Positions 1-10,115 of a DNA stretch of 64,000 nucleotides are shown here, in pieces. Source of the DNA: Carex sylvatica. Lineage: Eukaryota; Streptophyta; Magnoliopsida; Poales; Cyperaceae. How positions within the stretch are numbered: position 1 is the stretch's first letter; each line of letters opens with the position of its first letter. Below the pieces are notes generated by a model. The model had not been told where the DNA came from, ran no database searches, and was given only the letters and a program-made list of their open reading frames with translations. Location of the stretch: positions 62,001 to 126,000 of the forward strand of contig CAXKVR010000076.1 in assembly GCA_964058845.1 (NCBI GenBank), given 5' to 3'. The position numbers and the translations under genes are program-made.

Positions 1-235
1 CAGTGAAAAATACATTTCAATATGATAAAGAGTCACAACAACCTCCTTCTGCAGAGCATCTAACATATCAGGATCATTTACTTTGCAACAAATGGCGTTA
101 AAGAAAAAATAAAGCTTCGTGATGGTCTGCCTAACACACGGTGGCAATATGCCCCAAATTGCAATAGGAAGAAGTTGTGTCATTAAAACATGACAGTCGT
201 GAGACTTCATTCCTAGAACTAAAAGATGTCGGATC
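1..235 (-). pseudogene. CACTA (En/Spm) transposase fragment, DUF4218-like region
   Basis: Read on the minus strand, about 76 codons are open from position 228 to the window edge. They contain the block GMKSHDCHVLM, then QLLPIAIWGILPP, FFFNAICCKV and LDALQKEVV. This series is characteristic of the conserved region (DUF4218) found with TNPD-type transposases of plant CACTA elements. The frame closes just upstream, where the minus strand reads TTTGTAG, a plausible splice acceptor, so this may be the start of an exon. The rest of the gene lies left of the window or is deleted. The subterminal repeats sit only about 500 bp away, so the element is probably internally deleted. Family assignment is from recognised motifs; confidence is high for family, low for completeness. 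Confidence 0.85.
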
Positions 236-737
236 TACAAAATACCGGATCAAGTGAGATGGAGATCATTGCACCAAATCTCTCAATAATAGCCAGTCTA
301 TAAAATTAAACTATCGAAACCTAATTAAGAGATGTATATATATAACATGCATGCTATCCTAGAACTAAAAGATGCAAATAATTTTGCACAAAATGTATTA
401 AAGAAAATTGTAGAATATGGGTCTCAAAAGCTCATATATAGCATAAATATGCAAATCTCCACATATAAAGAAAAACTTGAAATAAAAAAATGTATTAAAA
501 CTTAAAAGAGAGATTTAGGGTTTATATTTTGAGCCGAATTAGAGCCTATAAATGGTACTTCATTTAATAGCAAACTTGAGAAAAGATATGATCAATTAAT
601 GAACTTGAGAAAAGAAGGGTGAGATAGCTGAATTAATGCTTAGGGAGATAGTTGCTGCGCTAATTAATGGAGGCAAGGCCTGAGGAAGAAAGACACACAA
701 AGATTCTGTTAAGAATCCGACTGAATTAACCTTTAAT

Positions 738-1036
738 ATGCCCTATTAGGATCGATTATTATAAAAAACTGATCTCAATAGTATCATGATCGATTTTTTT
801 TATAAACAACCGATCCTAATTAATGAACTATTAAGATCAATTGTTTGTTAGAACCGATCCTAATACTATTAGGATCAGTTTTAGCAAAAAATCGATACCA
901 ATAGTTGATAAATTAGGATCGGTTGACTAAATAACCCGATTTGAATAGTTTGTAGGATTGGTTTTTTAGAAAAACTGATCCAGATAGGTTACAGTATTGG
1001 TTATTTCATATAGCCGATCCAGATAAACAGATCCTA
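738..1036. mobile_element. CACTA-type subterminal repeat block
   Basis: A motif close to ATTAGGATCGGTT and its reverse complement AACCGATCCTAATA recur many times in alternating orientation, about every 30-45 bp. Dense direct and inverted subterminal repeats of 10-20 bp are typical of CACTA elements, where they bind the transposon's own DNA-binding protein (family knowledge). The block lies on the 5' side of the minus-strand transposase fragment, as expected. No CACTA/TAGTG terminus is visible to the right; a foldback element begins there, so the end may have been lost. Confidence 0.7.
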
Positions 1037-1043
1037 ATTCTAG

Positions 1044-1362
1044 TTTTAACTTTAAAATCTATTAAATCGACTTCAAACGATGAATTCAAACTATTTAAAC
1101 CGATCTACTTCGTGAGTGGTGTGTTCTTATGTAAAATATATAATTTTTTAAATTTATTTAGTATCAAGTTAGGCAATCAAATATGAGAGTTTCTAAGTTA
1201 ATTATATAATGTATTAATATTTTAATATTTTTTATCACTTGACTTGGTACTAAAATAATTCAAAAAATTATAAATTTTACATGTAAACACATCACTCATA
1301 AAGTAGATCGTATTTTAATAATTTAGATTTATTGTTTGAAGCATATCCGATAAGTTTTGAAA
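1044..1362. mobile_element. Foldback (MITE-like) element
   Basis: Two arms of about 110 bp are imperfect inverted copies. The left arm includes GATCTACTTCGTGAGTGGTG and the right arm's reverse complement includes GATCTACTTTATGAGTGATG. The centre is AT-rich and there is no coding capacity. A related sequence (AAAATCTATTAGATAAACTT) lies near 27062. Target duplications were not identified. Confidence 0.6.
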
Positions 1363-1379
1363 TTGAAAGCAAATAACAT

Positions 1380-1712
1380 CGATGTCACGCCCAGTAGCCG
1401 GACTCTAAAAAAGCATATATAAGCGCAAATTTTGATAAAATTAATGTTGATGTAAAATCTAAAACCGAAATTTTTATTTATACCATATTTAAAAAAAGCC
1501 CAAAAACCACGTTTTATGTGGATTTCAAATATATTAGGGCTACCAATTCAATATGCGGCTCCATTCTTGGGGGCGCCAATTCAATATGCGGCTTCATTTT
1601 TGGATCCTCCATATTAAATTGGAGGCCCCAAAAAATACACTGTAATATGCCCAAAAAATTATGTACTTAGCTACCCAATTTGGTATGAATTGTATTCATG
1701 CAAAATAAAAAA
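1380..1712. other. Unassigned AT-rich spacer with a short direct repeat
   Basis: The phrase CCAATTCAATATGCGGCT occurs twice about 33 bp apart (near 1543 and 1576). A TGTCACGCCC string at 1382 resembles an LTR start, but nothing else supports an LTR here. No gene is visible. Confidence 0.4.
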
Positions 1713-1807
1713 GAATATATAATATATCAAGTGAATATATAATATATCAAGTCAATATATAATATATCAAGTGAATTGTGCGCAAGTGAATATATAATAT
1801 ATCAAGT
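1713..1807. repeat. 20-bp tandem repeat
   Basis: The unit GAATATATAATATATCAAGT occurs three times in a row at 1713, 1733 and 1753 (the third with one change), and once more at 1788 after a 15-bp interruption. It lies at the left edge of the larger minisatellite array. Confidence 0.85.
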
Positions 1808-1994
1808 ATTCATACCTACGATACCAAATGTTTCGAAAAAAAACTGGACACATCACACACACATCTTTTACACGTTTTTAGAGTTAGATTTTTTTCTTCA
1901 TTCAATCTCGTCAATATTTCTGACGATATGTGAGGAAATTTATAAATCTAAAACCATGAATGTCTTCTACGTAATTTTCTCTTTCAAATGAGAT

Positions 1995-3139
1995 CCATTA
2001 TGACGTAAGTATTCATAAATTTTGGGTTATCTGTCGTGCAAGTATTCATACCCCATCATACAAGTATTCATAAATCGTCGTGAATACTTGTTGTAAGTAT
2101 TCATATTTTGTCGAGCAAATATTCATACCTCATCGTTCCAGTATTCATATCTCGTAATGCATGTGTTTATAATTCATGTCTGAAGTGTTTGTACCTAATA
2201 TATTTTATTAATTTTTTTTCATATGACATAGGATGACGTCTGAAAATGTTAATATTAAGTAGTGCAAGTATTTATACATCGTTATACATGTGTAAATAGT
2301 CCATATGTCAAGTGTTAGTAACTAACAGAATCTATGAAATTTTTATTTTTATTTTCATATGACACGAGATGATGTATGAAAGTATTAATTTCAAATATTG
2401 CAAGTATTCACACTTTATCATGCAAATGTTAATAGTTTATGTATCAAGCGTTTTATCTAAAATATTTTATCAACAGTTTTTTTTTCTTTTGACATCAGAT
2501 AATGTTTGAAAGTACTAATATAAAGTATGTAAGTATTCATACCTCCTCATGTAAGTGTAAATAGTTCATATATCAAGTATATGTATCTAAAAAAATTTTT
2601 TTTTTTTTTTTCATATGGCATTAAATGATATATGAAAGTATTAATATAAAGTATTGTAAGTATTCATACATCGTCATGCAAGTGTGAATAGTTCATGTAT
2701 CAAGTATTTGTATCTAATACATTATATTAATTTTTTTCACATGACATTAGATGATGTCTGAAAGTATTAATATCAAGTATTCATACCTCGTCATACAAGT
2801 ATGAATAGTTTGTGTATCAAGTATTTGTATCTAACATATTCTCTATCTTTTTTTTTTCTTGTGGTACTAAATGACGTTTGAAAGTATTAATATCAAGTAT
2901 TGTAAGTATTCATGTGTTGTAATGTAAGTATTCATATTTATAACTGAAGTATTAATTGTTACGTTGAAAAGTATCTTAATTTAATATTTTTTACAAATGA
3001 CTCTATTTGGTACTTGATTGGATTAATACGTAATATGAAAAGTATTCATAACACGTCGAGCAAATATTTTTTCCTTGTGGCACTAGATGAATTTTGAAAG
3101 TATTAATCTCAAGTATTGTAAGCAATCATACCTCGTAAT
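1995..3139. repeat. AT-rich minisatellite array, left part
   Basis: Degenerate tandem units of about 120-137 bp begin near 2220, 2356, 2488, 2611, 2738 and 2858. Each starts with a T-run, then CATATGACAT-like and GATGATGTCTGAAAGTATTAAT-like text, then AAGTATTCATACCTCGT. Simpler AAGTATTCATA motifs precede them from about 2005. The array stops at 3139, where an LTR element is inserted, and resumes at 7742. No coding potential. Confidence 0.8.
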
Positions 3140-3861
3140 TGTCACACCCCGAGACAACCCGCCACGTGTTTACACGTAAGACGTGTGCACATCACATACA
3201 TTATAAATAATAAATACTCATGCAACATTTAAAAGTCAAACGAAGTATTTTAACACCACAAGTAGTTCAAGTACATAACATAAATTCAACGTGAGATTAA
3301 GACAAACATGGCAAACAAACCGATAATTACCACGTCAGTCAATGTATCCACTTTCAAAGAGAACATTTAAAAGTCTCAACTAAAAATAAAATTAAAAAGG
3401 TACTTGAGCCATCTGCTCATTGTCTTGCTGATTCACATTCCTTCTATTCGTGCTCACCGCCGGCTTCATCATTTCCTGGAACTCAGATAAAAGAGAAAAC
3501 GGATGAGAGATCGAGCAGTCTCTCAGTACGGGATTTAGTTCCAGTCTCGGATTTTATAAAATTGACTTATTAACACAAATATGACATTTAAAAATATATC
3601 CTCATATGCAATCTGACTAATACATATTTAAAAAACACACACACTTCTTTAGTTATCTTTCAAGTTTTTCGTTAATCCGTTCATTTGCCAATCCAATGAA
3701 AAATCCATTCAACATTGGAAGACCGCCAACCCGTTGAAAAATCCAACCAACAACGGGAAACTTTCTCACTAGACGGAGAATCCACCCTACGATAGTTATT
3801 GGTTGTCGCACTAGACGGGGAATCCACTCTACGCTAGATCTTGACCAGTGACAGGACCGCC

Positions 3862-5744
3862 TGATAAGCATAAATTATATACATATTCGATCTAGTTTTC
3901 ATCATGAAATAATACCAATTATCTTGTATTTTGAATATAAAGAGAATAGAATACACCTAGAATCAAGTTACTGCATTTGTTCTGGTTTTAATTTGCAGGA
4001 AACGAAGAAAAATGCCCAGTGCGGACGCACGGTTTTCGATATGAACGTACCAAATACTTAGATGGATTTCTGGACGCGCGCCAATTTTAAAATGTATAAT
4101 AAGCTATTCATCAAAATCCATGTATACGCACGGATATTGATGTAGCCGCACTCTGGTCACACAGGAAAAAACCGAGCCCAGTGCGGACGCACTGTAGCAG
4201 AGCCAAAAATAGAGTCTGAACTTAAAACGACCACAACTTTTGACTCGTAACTCCGTTTTGGGCATATGATCACTTTTCGAAAAGCCAACGAGAAGATCTA
4301 TAACCTGAGAATCTAAAAAAGGAAACTTGGAGTAAGTGCGGATGCAGTGGACCCGCAGACAGCCAGAAAATACACATTTTCAACACGGTTTCTATTTTTA
4401 GCGAGCCAGGGATGCTTTTTGACAGCTAAAGTTGGACAAGACAGCCTGGAAAATAATCCAAAAATAGCACCCACTAACCCCACTCACCCCACAACTATGT
4501 CTCTTGATTGGGCATAGTCTTTTGCTATAAAGGAGGGGGTTCTTTCCCATTCAAGCATCTCTCTTCGGAGGGGCATCTCTTCGCAAAGATCAATCTCATC
4601 TCCACCAATACTTAGCGTAAAATTCTACAATCAAGGAAGCAATTCAAGGAGGAAGAAGAAAAAGATTTCAAGAAAAAGGCAAGAATAAGGGTTCTTCATC
4701 TAGAGAAGGGTGTAATCTATTTCTCTATTTAATTTCTCTTTATTTTAGCCAATCTTTTGTAATGAATTCTTTGTTGAATACTTGCATCTCCATGAGAGAC
4801 TAGTTTTCTCTCTAGGGGTTTAGGTCAATGCATGAACTTGTTTAATTGTATCTTATTCGGTTATTTGTTTTTATTATGATTATTTTATGGGATTTGATGC
4901 TAATTTCTGAGATTTATAATTTGTGTTAACTACATAATTAGTATTTAAAATCGATGTAGTTCCGCTTTGGATTCGAAAGAACCAAAGAAGTTAGGATGAG
5001 AGGAGAGTACCAATTATGAACACAAATACCTTAGGTTTTGATTAAGGTCTAACCAACTGCGAAATCAAACCAGAACTACATAAATTAGGGTTAGGAACTT
5101 GGTGAAGGACGTAACTGTGAAGTCATACCCTTATTAGGACATCTCAAATTGAATCGGATATTGGTATGAAGGACGTAACTGTGAAGTACCAATATTTGAG
5201 GAGAGGAGAGACTAACAAGAGCTTATGGTCTAGGTAGCTAGGATGAAGGACGTAACTGTGAAGTCCGAATTGCTTAGGCACGTTATTAATTCACGAAAGT
5301 GACCCTTAATGACATATTAGGTTAGAAACCTCATCAAATCATACATGAATTTAAACAATACCGAATAGATAGAATTAACAAGGGATTGTAGACCAAATGC
5401 CCATAGATCTTCCCAATTCTTGAAAGCAACCAAGATTCTATTTTACTTTTATTGTTTTAAACCTCCTCTTCTCGGGTATTGAACCCAAACCTTAGGAAGT
5501 TATAACAAACAAACCCCCCCAATTCTACTTTTATTGCACTTACTTCTTTTTATTTTTATTATTATTTGAAATTAATTAATAAAGTCTAAACCTAGTAATT
5601 GTCCATATTCCCTGTGGATCGATACCCGATAATATACTACACGGTAGGATTGTATACTTGCAATCTGAACTGAAAGTGTATTTAAGATTAAAAGGTACAG
5701 TTTGTTGTACTGAAACTTTGTACTATAACTTTTTTGGTGCATCA
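3862..5744. mobile_element. Solo LTR of an Athila-like Ty3/gypsy element, nested
   Basis: The 1883-bp block begins TGATAAGCAT, ends GGTGCATCA, and is flanked by CCGCC at 3857-3861 and 5745-5749. It contains no coding region. A TATA box (TATAAAGG) lies at 4526-4533, and the text CCCTGTGGATCGATACCCG near 5610 resembles the end region of Athila/Tat LTRs (recalled family feature). GAAGGACGTAACTGTGAAGT recurs exactly at 5104, 5168 and 5245. The 5-bp duplication and TG...CA termini make a solo LTR, left by recombination between two LTRs, the simplest reading. Confidence 0.8.
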
Positions 5745-5749
5745 CCGCC

Positions 5750-7215
5750 TTCGCCTACAGTCACGTTAACGAGGAGTCTAGTCGAACCTAGACCCAATAT
5801 ATACATTCCAACATGAGTTCAACACATGTTGGCCCCTTTCCTTTAACTTATCCGTTACATTACATGTTCATTTCTTTTAATACTACATGATGCCATGCTC
5901 AACACATCCTACTTATAAGTCTCAAAATCGATATGAATAATCCTATTGTATCTCTAAACAAACCAAAGGAACATTCGATTCAACATGCACAATTTCAAAA
6001 CTAAATGAATAAAATACACACAAAATGATAAGTAATAATTTGACAATATCTAGGAAACCCGTACCCGTCGTAGTGTGGCAGGTCACTGTTGTCTCTACGT
6101 GTTTTCCTACTTTGACACTCGGATCTAGACCATGAAACATGACTTCTAGTTAATATTTATATACACTTATTATTGAACAAAATTATATATATTAATATTA
6201 TAACTAGGCTTGTTTATAATAAAAATAACTTTAGGGTCATAATCTCGGGTCTTTGGTGAAATTTTACTATTTAATATAAATAACATAATTTAGAATCAAT
6301 TTGTGAAAATATACATAGTAAGATGTATATGCTTTTATATACTGGAGACAAACAATTTAATTAGTTTCAAGTCTGAAAGTTTAATTGTAAGTCAAATTCA
6401 AAATGTTAATATTAATGATAATCAAAGTAAGTTGTATAGATCGAAATATTGATTCAGTGATAAGACAGAAGAAGAATATATTATATAAAATACATATACA
6501 TATATTGTACGAAAATAGTATATGTTATATGAGATGAGGTGATTAAATCTCCTCATCATTGTACATAGTCCAAAAGATAGCAAGAAAAAATTAAAACATA
6601 TTTAAAAAGGACATTCTCTCTTGCTGATTTCGACAGAAATAAAACAGATAAAATACAAATATATGAAATATTTTACTATCATTTAATAAATAAATTTACG
6701 AAATTCTATAACTTTCTTACAATCGAAATCATTATTCAATTCTACCGGTTACATGGAGATTATATCAAATAATAAGTATATAATACATCTTATCAATTAA
6801 ATAATTTTCAGAAAATTAGAGTTCTTGTAAAATAAATAAATAAATAAAACATAGAGATTATGTCAAACAATAAATATAGGAAATCTTATCAAGAAGATAT
6901 CTACTTATTAGAATCTTTATCAAATAAATCCAAATATTTAATCTACTTGCCACAAATTACAGATAAATTAAATTGGGATACCTTAATTTCAGGATTATGT
7001 TTTGTCATGAAGGATGCGGCTTGGGCCTCCTGTGGGTGCTTTCAAGGGAAGATGGAATTAAACAGGGGTCTCGATTTTAATTGCTGTTAAGAAAGCGTAT
7101 AGAGAGAGAGAGAGAGAGAGAGAGAAAGTGACACATTGGGTAAATTAATTATACAATTAAGCAGTTTTTAAATGGGGGAGTTGAGAAGATGCCATGTATA
7201 AGGTGGTTATTTGGA
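5750..7215. other. Remainder of the outer LTR element; no gene
   Basis: This AT-rich sequence belongs to the 3140-7741 insertion. Short open frames (for example at 6860-7090) show no recognisable domain and are dominated by A/T-biased codons. A (GA)n microsatellite lies at about 7098-7126. Confidence 0.5.
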
Positions 7216-7219
7216 AGTT

Positions 7220-7570
7220 ATTTTTTTTTGAAGAGATGCCATTTATATTTTGAGAATCCAAGCATGCACTTTTCTCCATATTAATAATATTAATACGTGT
7301 TTGGAGATCAAATTTTATATTTTTTAGAATTATTTTACTATTTGTTTAGATTTATTGAAAATCGCTGTTTTCAACAAATTTGGATCATAAAAAAACAGCG
7401 ATTTTCAATAAATCTAAAAAAATAGTAAAAATTTTCAAAAAAAATGTAAAATTTGGTCTCCAAATACATATTAATATGGAGAACAAGATAAACGGTTCGG
7501 ATCGACCGTTAGAATTTTGAAAAATCGAATATTGAGCCGTTGCACGGAGGCCCTCTATGGTACGCATAGC
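7220..7570. mobile_element. Foldback MITE, recurrent family, copy 1
   Basis: Inverted arms meet near 7375-7400. The left arm reads GTGTTTGGAGATCAAATTTTA and the right arm reads the reverse complement of that block with TTTGGTCTCCAAATACATA. The sequence AACGGTTCGGATCGACCGTT follows on the right. The same core (CTTGGAGACCAAATTTTATA) recurs at about 8805, 29326, 41578, 43591 and 44508. Exact ends are uncertain for this copy. Confidence 0.65.
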
Positions 7571-7741
7571 ATGCTAGCATATTCCTATATATATACACAC
7601 ATTTTGTTTTTCAAGGTGTCACATTTTTTTTCCCACAAAATTAAATGACATTACATTCTTTCCCTCTTCAAAAAGAATTTTGTTCACAAAATTCAAACAT
7701 TAGATTGTAATTACTTTTACTAATTGTAATTGAATGTAACA

Positions 7742-8060
7742 GTAATGTAAGTATTCATACTTATAATTGAAATATGAATTGTTATGTTGAAAAGTATCTT
7801 AATTTAATATTATTTTACAAATTACTCAGTTTGATGTTTTATTGTATTAATACGTAACATGACAAGTATTCATGTGACGTCGAGCAAATATTTATATATC
7901 GTAATGCAAGTATTCATACCACGTCAATCAAATATTTATACATCGTAATGCAAGTATTCATACCACGTCAAGCAAATATTTATACATCGTAATGCAAGTA
8001 TTCATACCACGTCAAGTAAATATTTATACATCGTAATGCAAGTATTCATACCTAAAATAC
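7742..8060. repeat. Minisatellite array, right part, with 44-bp dimeric repeat
   Basis: After the LTR insertion the array resumes with text matching 2918-3065. From about 7864 to 8052 it becomes a near-perfect 44-bp tandem repeat of almost four copies. Each 44-mer is two diverged 22-mers: AAGTATTCATACCACGTCAA and AAATATTTATACATCGTAAT. No coding potential. Confidence 0.85.
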
Positions 8061-8795
8061 CTAATATATTTCTAAAATAACTAGATACAAGTATGGATGC
8101 CTATCTGCACAAATATTAATACCTAGTTTTTATCATCTACAGCCTAAAGACTGCTACTGGGTAATTTAGTACTGTAACAATAGTTAATACTTTTGATTCT
8201 TTTAACACGAATATCTAACTAGTGTTTTACTTGGCCTCTTCTCAATTGGACTTAAGATCACAAGAGTATAGCTTCCTAAACTTTTCAATTACAATTCCTA
8301 AAGAAATTGCTCCATTAATAAGTGTAGTGATAATACAAGTGTACTCACCTAGATCTTTCTATTTAATCGTACTGGTAAAGGCAAAGGAGAAAACAGAATA
8401 ATTGTTCATGCATATCACCTGTACCTACACAATCTGTAACTCTGTAACCCACATAGTATCGTTACCACTGAGTCCAACAAGTTTACATGTATGTATTTCC
8501 CTTGTGCCACTGTGAGTATACCCTCCGCGTAAAATTTGACCATTCCTACCCCGGCCTTCTGAGATTGGTCTCAGGAAACCATCTACCAGTATCACTGTCT
8601 TTTCATATGTGAGGTTCCAATTGTAACAACAAATTTATTGCTCACTGAGGAATTGCATCGAACACATCTTAGGCAACTTTCACCATTAATTGGATTAAAC
8701 AGTTTCCTAAAAAGGGTGTTAAAGACATAATATATAAACGGGATTAATGAGAAGCCATATACAATACATCATGAAAAGCCATATATAATACATCA
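8061..8795. other. Unassigned AT-rich sequence
   Basis: No open frame, repeat or known motif could be supported, apart from a short direct repeat (GAAAAGCCATATATAATACATCAT-like) near 8745-8800 that may belong to the end of the next foldback element. Confidence 0.3.
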
Positions 8796-8804
8796 TATAA
8801 AGCT

Positions 8805-9116
8805 CATTTTACTCATTTTGAAAATTCAAACAACCGATCCGAACCGTTCATGTTGTTTTCCATATTGAAATGTGCTTGGAGACCAAATTTTATATTTTTT
8901 GAAATTTGTTTACTATTTATTAAGCATTTTTTAAAATTTCTGATCCGATGGTCCAGAAAATTTTACTGTTCACAGAAAAACAGCAATTTTCAAAAATACT
9001 TAATAAATAGTAAACAAATTCCAAAAAATATAAAATTTGGTCTCCAAGCACATTTTAATATAGATATCACATCTAACGGTTCGGATCAATCGTTTGAACT
9101 TTCAAAACAAAAATAC
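8805..9116. mobile_element. Foldback MITE, recurrent family, copy 2
   Basis: The outer parts read TTGAAAATTCAAACAACCGA and its inverse near 9075-9110. The core reads GTGCTTGGAGACCAAATTTT and its inverse TTTGGTCTCCAAGCACATTT. The centre holds GTCCAGAAAATTTTACTGTT. The 117-codon open frame across it is an accident of the palindrome. It belongs to the same family as the copies at 29326, 41578, 43591 and 44508. Confidence 0.75.
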
Positions 9117-9830
9117 AACATGGAGTACAAACGCTTGGTAAGCTATGGCTCACTCAAGTTCATCTCATATATATATATATATTATGAAAAAAATCGGGAA
9201 TAATTTATAAAAATCGGAAAAAGTTCTTAAAATTCGCAAAATATTCAGATTTAATTTGGTCAAAGTTTGATCTATTAAATAATTCGGCGTTCGATTCGGC
9301 ATTACCTAAAAAACAAATTATTCAAATATAATTTGTGAATCTTGTCACTATGCTCTGTTCTACCTATGATTGTATGCTTTTCGTTACACAAAATCCGAAA
9401 GGATAATCTGCGTACCTGCGCCACTAATTCTGAGCTACATTAACCCATAGTACATCTATTTACCAACAACCATACTCTTCTGACAAGATTAGCGATCATT
9501 CATCAAAATTCTCAGGGGTGGTGGCATAATTTTTATTCAAGTCCATTAACTAATTTAATACTAGATTAAAAAAAAATCAATATAATAAAAATAATATAGC
9601 CTTACATAATAAAAAAAACAATAAAATAATATCATTTTACATATTAAAAAATAACAAAGTTGATATGAATTCGTAAATTTCTATTAAAACAGCAGAGTTT
9701 TTCATTAAATTTTTTTTTGAACTGGTCTGGAGGCTTCCAGTACTAGAGAGGAGCAAAACAATTCCCAAGGAGTGACAAAATGATAACATACCTGTATTTT
9801 TCTGCTAAATTTTAAATTCAGAGAGAGACA
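9117..9830. other. Unassigned AT-rich sequence
   Basis: No gene is visible. GATAATCTGCGTACCTGCG near 9400 is matched in inverted orientation by AGCAGGTACGCAGATTAAAC near 10097, so a degraded ~700-bp inverted-repeat element may span 9400-10115. Confidence 0.35.
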
Positions 9831-9836
9831 GCTGCC

Positions 9837-10043
9837 CCTTGATTGTGTGAGAAATAAATCTGCTGTGATTCTAAAGGGATCACAGGACCTGTGATTCCAA
9901 ATCTAGCCTTCTACCTTTTGGAATGCACAAATCTCAACAACACTTATTTTTATGCACGAATCTCTAGATAGATAAATGGATGGATTTGAAATAACAGGGT
10001 CTGCGATCCCTTTAGAATCACATCAGATTTATTTCTGATTGTG
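9837..10043. mobile_element. Foldback element
   Basis: Arms at about 9837-9890 and 9985-10043 are inverted copies. The left arm contains AAATAAATCTGCTGTGATTC and TAAAGGGATCACAG; the right arm contains CCCTTTAGAATCACATCAG and ATTTATTTCTGATTGTGTG. It is noncoding and lies inside the possible larger inverted repeat 9400-10115. Confidence 0.6.
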
Positions 10044-10115
10044 TGTGGATCCACCCTGCATGCTGATGTGAACTACATCACCTTGCATTATGACCAGCAG
10101 GTACGCAGATTAAAC

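Larger units (their letters stand above)
3140..7741. mobile_element. LTR-element insertion in the minisatellite (probably a solo LTR), itself interrupted
   Basis: The insertion starts TGTCACACCCCG and ends TGTAACA. It is flanked by identical 5-bp sequences GTAAT at 3135-3139 and 7742-7746, and the minisatellite continues on each side. The TGTCACACCCC start is common in plant Ty3/gypsy LTRs (family knowledge). Net of the inner element (3862-5744 plus its 5-bp duplication) it is about 2.7 kb, including a foldback element near 7220-7565. No gag or pol motif is present. A short hairpin-like stretch (ATGAGAGATCGAGCAGTCTCTCAGT-type, 3503-3527) resembles one in the LTR at 62221. Whether it is one long solo LTR or a deleted element is not settled. 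Confidence 0.7.

Noticed and set aside
1382..1400. TGTCACGCCC as an LTR start
   Set aside because: No target duplication, LTR end or internal LTR signals were found nearby.
1713..3139. CRISPR-like array of regularly spaced repeats
   Set aside because: The units are contiguous, degenerate and in plant nuclear DNA; there are no unique spacers or cas genes.
8850..9203. 117-codon open frame
   Set aside because: It lies across a MITE palindrome; the amino acids mirror the foldback arms and no domain is present.
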